From: Flavobacterium sp.
GTDB taxonomy: Bacteria > Bacteroidota > Bacteroidia > Flavobacteriales > Flavobacteriaceae
Direction of reading: 5' to 3'
Assembly (NCBI RefSeq): GCF_025352425.1
Contig: NZ_JANXTI010000003.1
Span: 1-46,401, forward strand
DNA: 46,401 nucleotides
The notes below the pieces were generated by a model, which worked only from the letters and a program-made list of their open reading frames with translations, had not been told where the DNA came from and ran no database searches. A program made the position numbers and the translations under genes. Positions 7,104-16,115 of the stretch are shown piece by piece (positions within the stretch are counted from its first letter, which is position 1; the number at the start of each line of letters is the position of its first letter).

Positions 7104-7189
7104 CAAAAAATTGTTAACCGTGAATTACCTTTCAGTAGAAAATATATCAAAATCGTTTGGCGAAAGAACCTTGTTTAATGACATTTCTT
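7096..7189 (+). repeat. 94-bp direct repeat, right copy
   Basis: Identical to 3920-4013, with an offset of 3176 bp. It supplies the promoter box, start codon and first 23 codons of the intact ABC-F gene. Divergence begins at 7190, where the gene continues while the left copy enters island DNA. Confidence 0.97.
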
Positions 7190-8982
7190 TTGGCATTAAC
7201 AAAGACCAAAAAATTGCCTTCATTGCCAAAAATGGTTCAGGAAAAACCTGTATCATGAACATTATCAATGGTGAAGACGAGCCAGACACAGGGCAAGTTG
7301 TACTTCGAAAAGGTTTGAAAATGGCCTTTCTTTCCCAGAAAAGTAATCTGCAGGACGAACTAACGATAGAGGAAAGTATTTTTGCTTCGGATAATGAAAT
7401 TCTGCATGTAATTGAACAATACGAAAAAGCACTTGAAAATCCGGAAGACGAGGAAAAATACCAATTGGCTTTTGATGAAATGGACCGCCATAATGCGTGG
7501 GATTTTGAAACTCAATTCAAACAAATTTTATCAAAATTAAAACTTGACGATTTAAAACTGAGGGTAAAAAGCCTTTCCGGTGGACAAAAAAAACGTTTGT
7601 CTTTGGCTATTATTCTTATCAATCGACCTGATTTATTGATTTTAGATGAGCCAACGAATCACCTGGATTTAGAGATGATTGAATGGCTTGAAAGTTATTT
7701 TGCCAAAGAAAATATTACACTATTTATGGTGACTCACGATCGCTTCTTTTTGGAACGCGTTTGTAATGAAATCATTGAATTAGACAACGGAAAATTGTAC
7801 CAATACAAAGGCAATTATTCGTATTACTTGCAAAAGAAAGAAGAGCGGATTGCAATGGAAAATTCGACGATTGACAAAGCACAGAATCTTTTCGTAAAAG
7901 AATTAGCATGGATGCGCCGTCAACCAAAAGCGAGAACTACCAAATCGAAATCGCGTCAGGATGATTTTTACCAAATAAAAGCCGTTGCCGAAAGCCGCAG
8001 GAAAGAAAATGTTGTGGAGCTTGAAATCAATATGGAACGCATGGGCAGCAAGATTATTGAGCTACACAAAATAAATAAAAAATTTAAGGAAAAAGTCATT
8101 CTTGATAACTTCACGTATGATTTTCAACGTGGTGAACGCATTGGTATCATTGGTAAAAATGGTACAGGAAAATCAACTTTCCTAAATATTTTGACTAAAA
8201 CAATGTTGCCTGAATCAGGTAAAGTCATTATTGGCGACACTATTAAAATTGGGTATTACACTCAAAGTGGCATTAATCCGAAACCGGGGCAGAAAGTTAT
8301 TGATATTATTAAGGAATACGGTGAATACATTCCGCTTACAAAAGGAAAAATTATTTCGGCTTCGCAATTGTTGGAGCGTTTTCTTTTTGATCCCAAAAAA
8401 CAATATGATTTTGTTGAAAAACTGAGCGGTGGCGAATTGAAACGATTGTATTTATGTACGGTTTTGATTCAGAATCCGAACTTTTTAATTCTCGATGAAC
8501 CTACGAACGACCTTGATATAGTTACTTTAAATGTGTTGGAAAGTTTCCTTTTGGATTATCCCGGATGTTTATTGGTTGTTTCGCATGACAGGTATTTTAT
8601 GGATAAGATTGTGGATCACTTATTCATCTTTAGAGGCGAAGGCCAAATTGAGGATTTTCCGGGAAATTATTCCGATTTCAGGGCTTATGAAGATTCGGCT
8701 GAGCCAAAAAATTTATCGAGCGTAAGCACTGAAAAAGTAAATTGGAAGCAAAACAATAATGCTTCAACAGGATTGAATTTTAATGAACAAAAAGAATTCA
8801 GTAAGATTGAGCGTGAAATCAAGGACTTTGAATACGAGAAAAAGCAAATCGAGAATCTGTTTTCAGAAGGCAAAGTTGCGGATGCTGATATTACCAAGAA
8901 AGCCAAAGAACTGGAAGTTATCATTAAAAAACTGGAAGAAAAAGAAGCGCGTTGGTTTGAACTTTCTTCAAAAATGGAGTAA
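7120..8982 (+). CDS. ABC-F family ATPase, Uup-like
   Basis: This 620-residue soluble protein has two ABC domains in tandem and no membrane segment. ABC-F proteins act on the ribosome to relieve stalled or structured translation. Domain 1 has AKNGSGKT (36-43), LSGGQKKRLSLA and ILDEPTNHLD; domain 2 has GKNGTGKST, LSGGELKRL and ILDEPTNDLD. A positively charged linker follows domain 1 (RRQPKARTTKSKSRQ). The last 65 residues are a charged coiled coil like the Uup C-terminal domain. I chose the GTG at 7120 because the upstream ATG at 7090 lies in the promoter, before the -7 box, and the protein conventionally begins MNYLSVENISKSFGE. The end overlaps the next gene as TAATG. Confidence 0.92.
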   Translation: MNYLSVENISKSFGERTLFNDISFGINKDQKIAFIAKNGSGKTCIMNIINGEDEPDTGQVVLRKGLKMAFLSQKSNLQDELTIEESIFASDNEILHVIEQYEKALENPEDEEKYQLAFDEMDRHNAWDFETQFKQILSKLKLDDLKLRVKSLSGGQKKRLSLAIILINRPDLLILDEPTNHLDLEMIEWLESYFAKENITLFMVTHDRFFLERVCNEIIELDNGKLYQYKGNYSYYLQKKEERIAMENSTIDKAQNLFVKELAWMRRQPKARTTKSKSRQDDFYQIKAVAESRRKENVVELEINMERMGSKIIELHKINKKFKEKVILDNFTYDFQRGERIGIIGKNGTGKSTFLNILTKTMLPESGKVIIGDTIKIGYYTQSGINPKPGQKVIDIIKEYGEYIPLTKGKIISASQLLERFLFDPKKQYDFVEKLSGGELKRLYLCTVLIQNPNFLILDEPTNDLDIVTLNVLESFLLDYPGCLLVVSHDRYFMDKIVDHLFIFRGEGQIEDFPGNYSDFRAYEDSAEPKNLSSVSTEKVNWKQNNNASTGLNFNEQKEFSKIEREIKDFEYEKKQIENLFSEGKVADADITKKAKELEVIIKKLEEKEARWFELSSKME

Positions 8983-9758
8983 TGTTATTTCAAGTTAAGT
9001 CATATTTAAACTTTCTATTTAACTCCACAAACCAGCACGGAGTACATTCTCCGTTTGTTTTTAACTTGGTTACCAAATGCTTCTATGACAAGAAAAAGTA
9101 TCCTGAATATACCATTCTTAAAAACTATCGAAAGTCACTTTTACAAAACAAAAACACTATTGAAGTTACAGACTTTGGAGCAGGTTCAAAGGTTTTTAAA
9201 AGCAATACACGGACAATAAATAAAATAGCCAAAAATGCTGGAATTACTTCAAAACGAGCAAAATTGCTCTTTAAGATTACCAATTATTTTCAGCCTGTGA
9301 ATATATTAGAAATTGGAACTTCTTTGGGCCTGGCAACTTCTGCCATTTCATTGGGCAGCCTTGGTACAAAAGCTAAAATCACTACGCTTGAAGGTTGTCC
9401 CAAAACAAGCGCAATTGCAAAAAAACAATTTGAAAAATTTAATTTAAAAAATATTGAGACAGTAGTTGGTGAATTTTCAAAAAGTTTACAACTTCAAACT
9501 TCCAACTTCCAACTTATCTACTTTGACGGCAATCATTCCAAACAAGCAACTTTAGAGTATTTTGAATTATTGTTGCCAACAATCACTAACGAAAGCGTTT
9601 GGATTTTTGATGATATTCATTGGTCTCAGAATATGGAGGAAGCCTGGAAAACCATAAAGCAACATCCGAAAGTAAGCATAACAATTGATACGTTTCAATG
9701 GGGATTTGTTTTCTTTCGTAAAGAGCAACCAAAAGAGCATTTTGTCATTAGGACATAA
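8982..9758 (+). CDS. Class I SAM-dependent methyltransferase
   Basis: This is a 258-residue protein. The SAM-binding motif I is NILEIGTSLGLATSAISLG, followed by TTLEG (acidic residue for the ribose) and LIYFDGNHSKQATLEYF, a pattern close to O-methyltransferase-like proteins. The N-terminal 90 residues (QHGVHSPFVFNLVTKCFYD) form a lineage-typical extension. The methyl acceptor is not known. The start overlaps the ABC-F stop as TAATG, so it is translationally coupled, which suggests a link to translation without proving one. It ends just before a bidirectional terminator. Confidence 0.85.
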   Translation: MLFQVKSYLNFLFNSTNQHGVHSPFVFNLVTKCFYDKKKYPEYTILKNYRKSLLQNKNTIEVTDFGAGSKVFKSNTRTINKIAKNAGITSKRAKLLFKITNYFQPVNILEIGTSLGLATSAISLGSLGTKAKITTLEGCPKTSAIAKKQFEKFNLKNIETVVGEFSKSLQLQTSNFQLIYFDGNHSKQATLEYFELLLPTITNESVWIFDDIHWSQNMEEAWKTIKQHPKVSITIDTFQWGFVFFRKEQPKEHFVIRT

Positions 9759-9761
9759 AAA

Positions 9762-9795
9762 AAGAGATGGCAACCATCCCTGATTACCATCTCTT
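9762..9795. terminator. Bidirectional terminator
   Basis: AAGAGATGG (9762-9770) pairs perfectly with CCATCTCTT (9787-9795) across a 16-base loop, between two convergent genes, with an A-run in front. Confidence 0.75.
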
Positions 9796-9819
9796 CATTA
9801 AAAACCAACTTTTTATTTT

Positions 9820-10488
9820 TTATTCTTTCGCTTCTTTGTTTTCTCTTGCTTTTGCGCCAATTCTGTTCATTTTAAACATTGGAGAAAATTTGAATTTTAT
9901 AGAAGCTATTTTATTATTGTCTTCAGAAGATAATCCTTCTTTTTCAACGGTGTTTTTTCTGCTATCCAATGCTTCATAAAGTAATTTAACTTCATCATAA
10001 TCTTCACGGCTGAAATCCTCTTTATTAGCTTTATAGGAATCGTAAAAATCCTGATACACTTTCAAAATATTGTCTTTATTTACCCACGCAAAATTCATGT
10101 CTTCACCAACTTTTCCTTCACCAAAAAATCTGTCTCTCACTAATTGATTTGGATTTGTTGTAGCTACAACTTCTTTTTCCGGTTGCATGTCTGCATGATA
10201 TTTTGCTCTTAAAGCTTCGTATTTTGCTTTGCTCTCAGCTAACTTTTGTTTAAGCTCTTCATTATCAGTCGTTGAATTATCCACAACGGTAACTCTGGTT
10301 TGGTATCCGGCATCAATAGCATCCCAATTTGCTTTTGCATCATCTTCTGATACATTACCAACCGAGTCGACATAGGTTACATAATTATTGATAGTTTCTT
10401 CTGATTTAGCCTGCTTATCATCCTTGCAGGATGTAAAGGCTAAAAACGTAACTGCCAGAATTCCGACAGAAAATACATTTTTTTTCAT
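9820..10488 (-). CDS. Lipoprotein of unknown function, probably surface-exposed
   Basis: This is a 222-residue protein with a lipoprotein signal: MKKNVFSVGILAVTFLAF then TSC, making Cys21 the lipidated residue. The next residues, KDD, fit the K-(D/E)2 lipoprotein export signal described in Capnocytophaga, so the protein may be moved to the outer face of the outer membrane. The mature part is charged and largely helical (NNYVTYVDSVGNVSEDDAKANW and a Lys/Ala/Glu-rich coiled segment at about 82-100). It resembles small flavobacterial lipoproteins of unknown function, possibly DUF6565; I am not certain of that family. Monocistronic. Confidence 0.82.
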   Translation of the reverse strand: MKKNVFSVGILAVTFLAFTSCKDDKQAKSEETINNYVTYVDSVGNVSEDDAKANWDAIDAGYQTRVTVVDNSTTDNEELKQKLAESKAKYEALRAKYHADMQPEKEVVATTNPNQLVRDRFFGEGKVGEDMNFAWVNKDNILKVYQDFYDSYKANKEDFSREDYDEVKLLYEALDSRKNTVEKEGLSSEDNNKIASIKFKFSPMFKMNRIGAKARENKEAKE

Positions 10489-10548
10489 GATATTGATTAT
10501 TAGTTATTAATTAATTTATGGTAAAATTACTCCCATTTTATTCTTAAA

Positions 10549-10603
10549 ATGTTACATATTTTTAAAAAGGATTTACAGAATTCCTACATAAAAACTGTAA
10601 CAT
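10549..10603. promoter_or_regulatory. Inverted repeat in a divergent promoter region
   Basis: ATGTTACA (10549-10556) and TGTAACAT (10596-10603) are perfect inverted arms with a 39-bp spacer. They lie between the divergent lipoprotein and ABC ATPase genes and could be a regulator binding pair; there is no direct evidence. Confidence 0.3.
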
Positions 10604-10682
10604 CTTGACAGTTGTGCCTACTTATGGTGAGACATCTTATAATTTAATTTTTTATACTTTTACCAAAATACATTATTAAAAA

Positions 10683-11381
10683 ATGGCAAATCCATTAATC
10701 GACATTAAAAAGTTAAAACGTGATTTTCAACTCGGAAATGAAACTATAAATGTTTTAAAAGGCATTGATTTACAAATTAATAAAGGAGAATATGTGGCTT
10801 TAATGGGACCATCAGGTTCCGGAAAATCAACTTTGATGAATTTATTGGGTTGTTTGGATACGCCAACATCGGGAACGTATATTTTAAACGGAAATGATGT
10901 CAGCAAAATGCACGATGATGAGTTAGCCGAGATCCGAAACAAAGAAATTGGTTTTGTTTTTCAAACTTTTAATCTTTTGCCACGGACAACCGCACTTGAT
11001 AACGTAGCATTGCCAATGATTTATGCGGGCTATTCCAAGTCTGAAAGAAACCAACGTGCCACGGAAGTTTTAACACAGGTAAATCTTTCCGACAGAATGG
11101 ATCATCAGCCCAACCAACTTTCCGGCGGACAACGCCAGCGTGTCGCAATTGCCAGAGCGTTGGTCAACAAACCTTCGATTATCTTAGCCGATGAACCTAC
11201 CGGAAATCTTGATAGCAAAACTTCGATTGAAATCATGAATCTTTTCAACGAAATTCATAAAAACGGAAATACGGTCATCGTAGTTACCCACGAAGAAGAC
11301 ATTGCAAAATATGCTCACAGGGTCATTCGTTTAAAAGACGGAATGATAGAAAGTGATAATCCAAATGTTGATCATTTATAG
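10683..11381 (+). CDS. ABC transporter ATP-binding protein, LolD/MacB type
   Basis: This 232-residue single ABC domain has GPSGSGKST at 42-50, the Q-loop FQTFNLLP, the signature [27 protein letters not shown] and the switch VTHEEDIA. The GNLDSKTS extension is typical of the MacB/LolD/FtsE group, which drives mechanotransmission across the envelope (lipoprotein release, efflux or division) rather than ordinary substrate import. No FtsX/MacB-type permease is encoded beside it, so the partner must be elsewhere. It is followed at once by an interspersed repeat. Confidence 0.9.
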   Translation: MANPLIDIKKLKRDFQLGNETINVLKGIDLQINKGEYVALMGPSGSGKSTLMNLLGCLDTPTSGTYILNGNDVSKMHDDELAEIRNKEIGFVFQTFNLLPRTTALDNVALPMIYAGYSKSERNQRATEVLTQVNLSDRMDHQPNQLSGGQRQRVAIARALVNKPSIILADEPTGNLDSKTSIEIMNLFNEIHKNGNTVIVVTHEEDIAKYAHRVIRLKDGMIESDNPNVDHL

Positions 11382-11473
11382 GAGCGAATGGTTAGGGCTT
11401 TATCTGTAATCCATTTTCCCGCTATCCGCTATACCTCGTCCCAAAAGACGAGATGCCGCTTCTATCGGGGCTA
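11382..11473 (+). repeat. Interspersed repeat, copy B with an internal hairpin
   Basis: This 92-bp element starts GAGCGAATGGTTAGGG and ends ATCGGGGCTA. Its core CTCGTC (11435-11440) and GACGAG (11447-11452) form a perfect 6-bp stem. The inverted, shorter copy is at 6986-7062. The element begins right after the ABC ATPase stop codon and encodes no protein. I recall related elements in other Flavobacterium genomes. Confidence 0.75.
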
Positions 11474-11497
11474 AACCGCAATCCATTTGATTTTTGT

Positions 11498-11505
11498 TAT
11501 CTTTG
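11498..11505 (+). promoter_or_regulatory. -7 box (TATCTTTG) for the adenosyltransferase gene
   Basis: A TAnnTTTG match 56 bp upstream of the 11562 start, just after the interspersed repeat. Confidence 0.5.
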
Positions 11506-11561
11506 GTCTCCAATTTTACTTTGGATATTTAAAATCTAAAATATAATATTTAAAATTCATC

Positions 11562-12131
11562 ATGAAAGTCTATACCAAAACCGGCGACAAAGGAACTACA
11601 GCATTATTTGGTGGAACCCGCGTTCCAAAAGACCACGCACGAATTGAAAGCTACGGCACTGTTGATGAATTAAACTCCTATATTGGATTGATTCGCGACC
11701 AGGAAATAAATCAGCATTACAAAGACATTCTAATCGAAATTCAGGATAGATTATTCACAGTTGGTGCCATACTAGCGACTCCTGCGGAAAAAGAAATACT
11801 TAAAAATGGGGAAAAACGGTTGCAAAACCTAGGGATTGTCGAAAGCGACATTGAACTTCTTGAAAAAGAAATTGATTCAATGGAGGATTCATTACCACAA
11901 ATGACACATTTTGTTTTACCTGGTGGGCATACAACTGTGTCATATTGTCACATTGCCCGTTGTGTTTGCCGCAGGGCCGAGCGTTTAGCCGTGCATTTAA
12001 GCCATACAGAAACCGTAGCCGAAATAGCAATAAAATATTTAAACCGACTTTCTGACTACCTTTTTGTCTTGGCACGGAAGTTGTCTTCGGAGCTGCAAGC
12101 TGATGAAGTGCAATGGATACCGAGGAAATAG
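11562..12131 (+). CDS. Cob(I)alamin adenosyltransferase, PduO type
   Basis: This 189-residue enzyme transfers the adenosyl group of ATP to cob(I)alamin, giving coenzyme B12. The N-terminal ATP-binding segment is KTGDKGTTALFGGTRVPKDH (6-25), followed by ESYGTVDELNSYIG. The C-terminal part has LPGG and CHIARCVCRRAER, the conserved Arg/Glu region at the trimer interface. The length is normal for the family. It is not in a B12 operon here, but MeaB at 21370-22458 belongs to the same physiology (B12-dependent methylmalonyl-CoA mutase). It has its own promoter box at 11498-11505. Confidence 0.94.
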   Translation: MKVYTKTGDKGTTALFGGTRVPKDHARIESYGTVDELNSYIGLIRDQEINQHYKDILIEIQDRLFTVGAILATPAEKEILKNGEKRLQNLGIVESDIELLEKEIDSMEDSLPQMTHFVLPGGHTTVSYCHIARCVCRRAERLAVHLSHTETVAEIAIKYLNRLSDYLFVLARKLSSELQADEVQWIPRK

Positions 12132-12276
12132 TGTTCACTATTCAGTTAGCACTATTCAGAAAATTTTAGGTGTGAAGAAACTCTTATTAAACAGCGTAAC
12201 TTAACACTAAAAAAGGAATACTGACCAATTGCAAAAAGACGTTCTTAAACATATTTAAAAATAAATGAAAAAAAAC

Positions 12277-12306
12277 TTGACTTTTTCAGTAATAAATTTA
12301 TTTTTG
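12277..12306 (+). promoter_or_regulatory. Promoter of the DUF2795 gene
   Basis: TTG at 12277-12279 and TATTTTTG at 12299-12306 with a 19-bp spacer: a near-ideal Bacteroidota -33/-7 pair, 25 bp before the start codon. Confidence 0.75.
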
Positions 12307-12330
12307 CATTAAATTAAAAATCGATAGAAG

Positions 12331-12552
12331 ATGTATTGGACATTAGAATTAGCATCGTATTTAAGTGATGCACCTTGGCCAGCAACCAAAGACGAACTTA
12401 TAGATTACGCCATCAGAACCGGCGCTCCTCTTGAAGTAGTTGAGAATTTACAATCTATAGAAGATGAAGGTGAAATATACGAATCTATGGAAGAAATTTG
12501 GCCAGATTATCCAACAGACGAAGATTACCTTTGGAACGAGGATGAATATTAA
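12331..12552 (+). CDS. DUF2795 family small protein
   Basis: This 73-residue acidic protein begins MYWTLELASYLSDAPWPATK, the usual start of the DUF2795 proteins that are ubiquitous in Bacteroidota. The N-terminal half looks like a small helical domain (SYLSDAPWPATKDELIDYAI), and the tail is strongly acidic with many Asp, Glu, Trp and Tyr. Its biochemical role is unknown. It has its own strong promoter and terminator and sits just before secA. Confidence 0.9.
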   Translation: MYWTLELASYLSDAPWPATKDELIDYAIRTGAPLEVVENLQSIEDEGEIYESMEEIWPDYPTDEDYLWNEDEY

Positions 12553-12574
12553 AAAATAAAAACACACAAAAGAG

Positions 12575-12600
12575 AAAAGTCCATTGAGGGCTTTTTTTTT
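12575..12600 (+). terminator. Intrinsic terminator after the DUF2795 gene
   Basis: AAAAGTCC (12575-12582) pairs with GGGCTTTT (12588-12595, one G-U) across ATTGA, followed by a T-run. Confidence 0.85.
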
Positions 12601-12603
12601 GTT

Positions 12604-12611
12604 TAAATTTG
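12604..12611 (+). promoter_or_regulatory. -7 box (TAAATTTG) of secA
   Basis: A TAnnTTTG match 35 bp before the secA start. A TTG at 12584-12586, inside the preceding terminator, lies 17 bp upstream and may serve as the -33 element. Confidence 0.6.
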
Positions 12612-12645
12612 CGCACCGTTAAAAATATAAAATACCAACCCAATT

Positions 12646-15600
12646 ATGAGTTTCATAAATAGCATTATCAAAACTTTTGTAGGCGACAAATCTCAAAAAG
12701 ATGTCAAAGCTACACAACCCTATATAACCAAAATAAAAGCGTTAGAATCTTCGTTAGCCTCACTTTCCCATAATCAGTTAAGAGCTAAAACAAACGAGTT
12801 TAAAGAAACCATAAAACAAGCGCGTGCCAAACAGGATGCGGAAATTGAAGCTAAAAAGCAAGAAGCTGAAAACACAGCCGATATTGATTTAAGGGAAGAT
12901 ATCTACAACGCTATTGATGCTTTGGAAAAAGAAGCTTATGAAATTTCAGAAAAAGTATTGTTGGAAATCCTTCCTGATGCTTTTGCCGTAATAAAGGAAA
13001 CTGCACGTCGTTTCAAAGAAAACTCAACAATTACTGTTACCTCAACAGAGAAAGACAGAGAGCTTTCGGCTACAAAGCCTTATATTACTTTGGTTGGCGA
13101 CCAAACCAATTGGGCAAACCAATGGAATGCCGCCGGAAAAGAAATCACCTGGGACATGATTCATTACGACGTTCAGTTGATTGGCGGAATCGTCCTCCAC
13201 GAAGGTAAAATTGCCGAAATGCAAACAGGTGAAGGTAAAACTTTGGTAGCCACGCTTCCGCTCTACTTAAATGCTTTGACCGGAAACGGTGTTCACTTGG
13301 TAACCGTGAATGACTACTTAGCAAAGCGTGACAGCACATGGAAAGCTCCATTATTTGAGTTCCATGGATTAACCGTTGACTGTATTGATAATCATTCGCC
13401 AAACTCTGATGCAAGAAGAAAAGCATACGAAGCTGATATTACTTATGGAACCAATAACGAATTTGGTTTTGATTACCTGAGAGATAATATGGCACATTCT
13501 CCTGAGGATTTGGTGCAAAGAAAACACAACTATGCGATTGTAGATGAGGTGGATTCTGTATTAATTGACGACGCGAGAACCCCGTTGATTATTTCCGGTC
13601 CGGTTCCTGATGGCGATCGTCACGAATTCACTGAATTGAAACCAAAAATCGAAAACCTTTACAATCTACAGCGTCAATTGGCAAACGGATTTTTGACCGA
13701 AGCCAAACGTATCTTCAAAGAAGGAAACATGAAAGATGCCGGATTTCAATTATTAAGAGCATACCGGTCGTTGCCAAAAAATAAAGCTTTAATCAAATTC
13801 TTGAGTGAAGAAGGGGTAAAACAACTGCTTCAAAAAACAGAAAACGAATACATGTCAGACAACAATCGCAAGATGCCGGAAGTTGATGAGGCATTGTATT
13901 TTGTAATCGAAGAGAAAAATAATCAGGTTGAACTTTCGGACAACGGAATTCAATTTCTTTCTAAAGATACCAATGCAACATTCTTCGTTCTTCCGGATAT
14001 TGGAACCGAAATTGCAAACATCGAAAAACAAAATCTTGAAAAAGACAAAGAGGCTGAAGCCAAAGAAAAATTATTTCAGGATTTCGGAATCAAATCAGAA
14101 AGAATCCACACGCTTACACAGTTATTGAAAGCCTATACGCTTTTTGAAAAAGATGTAGAATACGTCATCATGGACAACAAAATTTTGATTGTAGATGAAC
14201 AAACGGGTCGTATCATGGACGGTCGTCGTTATTCTGACGGATTGCACCAAGCGATTGAAGCCAAAGAGCAGGTTACGATTGAAGCAGCAACCCAGACTTT
14301 TGCTACAATTACGTTACAGAACTACTTCCGTATGTACAGCAAATTAGCTGGTATGACAGGAACCGCAGTAACAGAAGCTGGTGAGCTTTGGGAAATCTAC
14401 AAATTAGATGTTGTTGAAATTCCAACCAACCGCGGAATGTCACGCCATGATAAGGAAGATTTGATTTACCGCTCAGTTCGTGAAAAATTCAATGCTGTTA
14501 TTGAAGATGTAACCCAATTATCACAAGCCGGAAGACCTGTTTTGATTGGGACAACCTCTGTCGAAATTTCAGAATTATTGAGTCGAATGCTGAAAATACG
14601 GGGTGTAAACCACAATGTATTGAATGCAAAAATGCACAAACAAGAAGCACAAATTGTAGAGGAAGCAGGAAAGCCAGGCGTCGTTACAATTGCAACCAAC
14701 ATGGCTGGTCGTGGAACCGATATTAAGTTAACTCCAGAAGTAAAAGCTGCGGGAGGTTTGGCTATAGTTGGTACAGAACGCCATGATTCACGACGTGTTG
14801 ACCGTCAGTTGCGTGGTCGTGCCGGTCGTCAGGGTGATCCCGGAAGTTCCCAGTTTTATGTGTCACTGGAAGATAACCTGATGCGTTTGTTTGGTTCAGA
14901 CCGAGTGGCGAAAATCATGGACAGAATGGGATTAAAGGAAGGCGAAGTTATTCAACATTCTATGATGACAAAATCTATTGAGCGTGCTCAGAAAAAAGTA
15001 GAGGAAAACAACTTCGGTACACGTAAACGTTTGCTTGAATATGATGATGTAATGAACGCGCAACGTGAAGTGGTTTACAAACGTCGCCGTCATGCTTTGC
15101 ACGGAGAACGTCTGAAACTGGACATTGCCAACATGATGTACGATACTTGCGAATTAATCGTAAGCGAGAATAAAGGCAGGAACGATTTCAAAAACTTCGA
15201 ATTTGAATTGATTCGTTACTTTTCAATAACTTCTCCAATCTCTGTTACCGAATTTGAGAAATTATCAGAAATGGAAATCACAGGTAAAGTGTATAAGGCA
15301 GGTTTGGCCTATTATACCGAAAAAACCGAAAGAAGTGCCCGAGAAGCCTTGCCGATAATTACCGACGTTTATAAAAAAGAAGGAAATACTTTTGAGCGAA
15401 TCATCGTTCCATTTTCTGATGGTATCAAAACGTTGAACGTTGTTACCGATTTAAAAAAAGCATATGATTCTCAAGGCACACAATTAGTGGCTGACTTTGA
15501 AAAAAATATTACGTTAGCGATTGTGGATGAAGCTTGGAAAAAGCATTTGCGTAAAATGGACGAATTGAAACAGTCTGTTCAATTGGCTGTTCACGAACAA

Positions 15601-15987
15601 AAAGATCCGTTGCTTATTTATAAATTAGAAGCTTTTAACTTGTTCCGAACAATGCTTGATGGCGTCAATAAAGAAGTGATTTCGTTCTTATTTAAAGGCG
15701 ATTTGCCACAGCAAAACAACAACATTAAGGAAGCGCGACAAGTGCGTGAGAAACAAAATTATACAGAGAGCAAGGATGAAATCCAAAGTAGTGAAAGTGC
15801 GAATCGTGAAGCAGGTCAAATGCAACAGCGTCCGCAAATAACCGAAACAATTGTTCGCGAAACTCCAAAAATTAACCGCAACGATACTGTCACCATTAAA
15901 CATGTGATGAGTGGTAAAACGGAGACCATGAAATTCAAAAAAGCAGAAAGTATGGTGGCTTCCGGTGAGTGGGTTTTGGTTCATTAA
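12646..15987 (+). CDS. secA: Protein translocase ATPase SecA
   Basis: This 1113-residue motor drives preproteins through SecYEG. The first nucleotide-binding domain carries MQTGEGKTLVATLPLYLNAL near residue 195 and VDEVDSVLIDDARTPLIISG; the second has TNMAGRGTDIKL and the arginine-rich QLRGRAGRQGDPGSSQFY. The helical scaffold and wing are present (AWKKHLRKMDELKQSVQLAV). It is longer than the roughly 900 residues of the Escherichia coli protein because of an N-terminal coiled region and an extra segment between the two ATPase halves at about residues 340-490, both usual in Bacteroidota. The C-terminal Cys-rich zinc finger that binds SecB in proteobacteria is absent; the tail ends MKFKKAESMVASGEWVLVH. 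Confidence 0.98.
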   Translation: MSFINSIIKTFVGDKSQKDVKATQPYITKIKALESSLASLSHNQLRAKTNEFKETIKQARAKQDAEIEAKKQEAENTADIDLREDIYNAIDALEKEAYEISEKVLLEILPDAFAVIKETARRFKENSTITVTSTEKDRELSATKPYITLVGDQTNWANQWNAAGKEITWDMIHYDVQLIGGIVLHEGKIAEMQTGEGKTLVATLPLYLNALTGNGVHLVTVNDYLAKRDSTWKAPLFEFHGLTVDCIDNHSPNSDARRKAYEADITYGTNNEFGFDYLRDNMAHSPEDLVQRKHNYAIVDEVDSVLIDDARTPLIISGPVPDGDRHEFTELKPKIENLYNLQRQLANGFLTEAKRIFKEGNMKDAGFQLLRAYRSLPKNKALIKFLSEEGVKQLLQKTENEYMSDNNRKMPEVDEALYFVIEEKNNQVELSDNGIQFLSKDTNATFFVLPDIGTEIANIEKQNLEKDKEAEAKEKLFQDFGIKSERIHTLTQLLKAYTLFEKDVEYVIMDNKILIVDEQTGRIMDGRRYSDGLHQAIEAKEQVTIEAATQTFATITLQNYFRMYSKLAGMTGTAVTEAGELWEIYKLDVVEIPTNRGMSRHDKEDLIYRSVREKFNAVIEDVTQLSQAGRPVLIGTTSVEISELLSRMLKIRGVNHNVLNAKMHKQEAQIVEEAGKPGVVTIATNMAGRGTDIKLTPEVKAAGGLAIVGTERHDSRRVDRQLRGRAGRQGDPGSSQFYVSLEDNLMRLFGSDRVAKIMDRMGLKEGEVIQHSMMTKSIERAQKKVEENNFGTRKRLLEYDDVMNAQREVVYKRRRHALHGERLKLDIANMMYDTCELIVSENKGRNDFKNFEFELIRYFSITSPISVTEFEKLSEMEITGKVYKAGLAYYTEKTERSAREALPIITDVYKKEGNTFERIIVPFSDGIKTLNVVTDLKKAYDSQGTQLVADFEKNITLAIVDEAWKKHLRKMDELKQSVQLAVHEQKDPLLIYKLEAFNLFRTMLDGVNKEVISFLFKGDLPQQNNNIKEARQVREKQNYTESKDEIQSSESANREAGQMQQRPQITETIVRETPKINRNDTVTIKHVMSGKTETMKFKKAESMVASGEWVLVH

Positions 15988-16010
15988 TAAATCTAATACT
16001 ATCTTTATAC

Positions 16011-16045
16011 AATCCTCTATGGTACAAACCATTGGGGATTTTTTT
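16011..16045 (+). terminator. Intrinsic terminator after secA
   Basis: AATCCTCTATGGT (16011-16023) pairs with ACCATTGGGGATT (16028-16040), 12 of 13 positions counting one G-U, across ACAA and followed by a T-run. Confidence 0.9.
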
Positions 16046-16115
16046 GTAGTTATTAAAACTGTGAAATATATAAATTCAGTTTAAAATTATATAAAAAAAT
16101 AATTATAAAGTAAAC

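Noticed and set aside
7090..7119. ATG at 7090 as the ABC-F start
   Set aside because: It lies upstream of the -7 box and inside the REP-like repeat. The extra ten residues are translated promoter sequence; GTG 7120 gives the family N-terminus.
12136..12159. CACTATTCAG repeated 14 bp apart upstream of the DUF2795 gene
   Set aside because: Just two copies, far from the -33/-7 promoter; likely a local duplication.
13145..13426. Minus-strand frame inside secA
   Set aside because: Shadow of secA, with no promoter or family resemblance.
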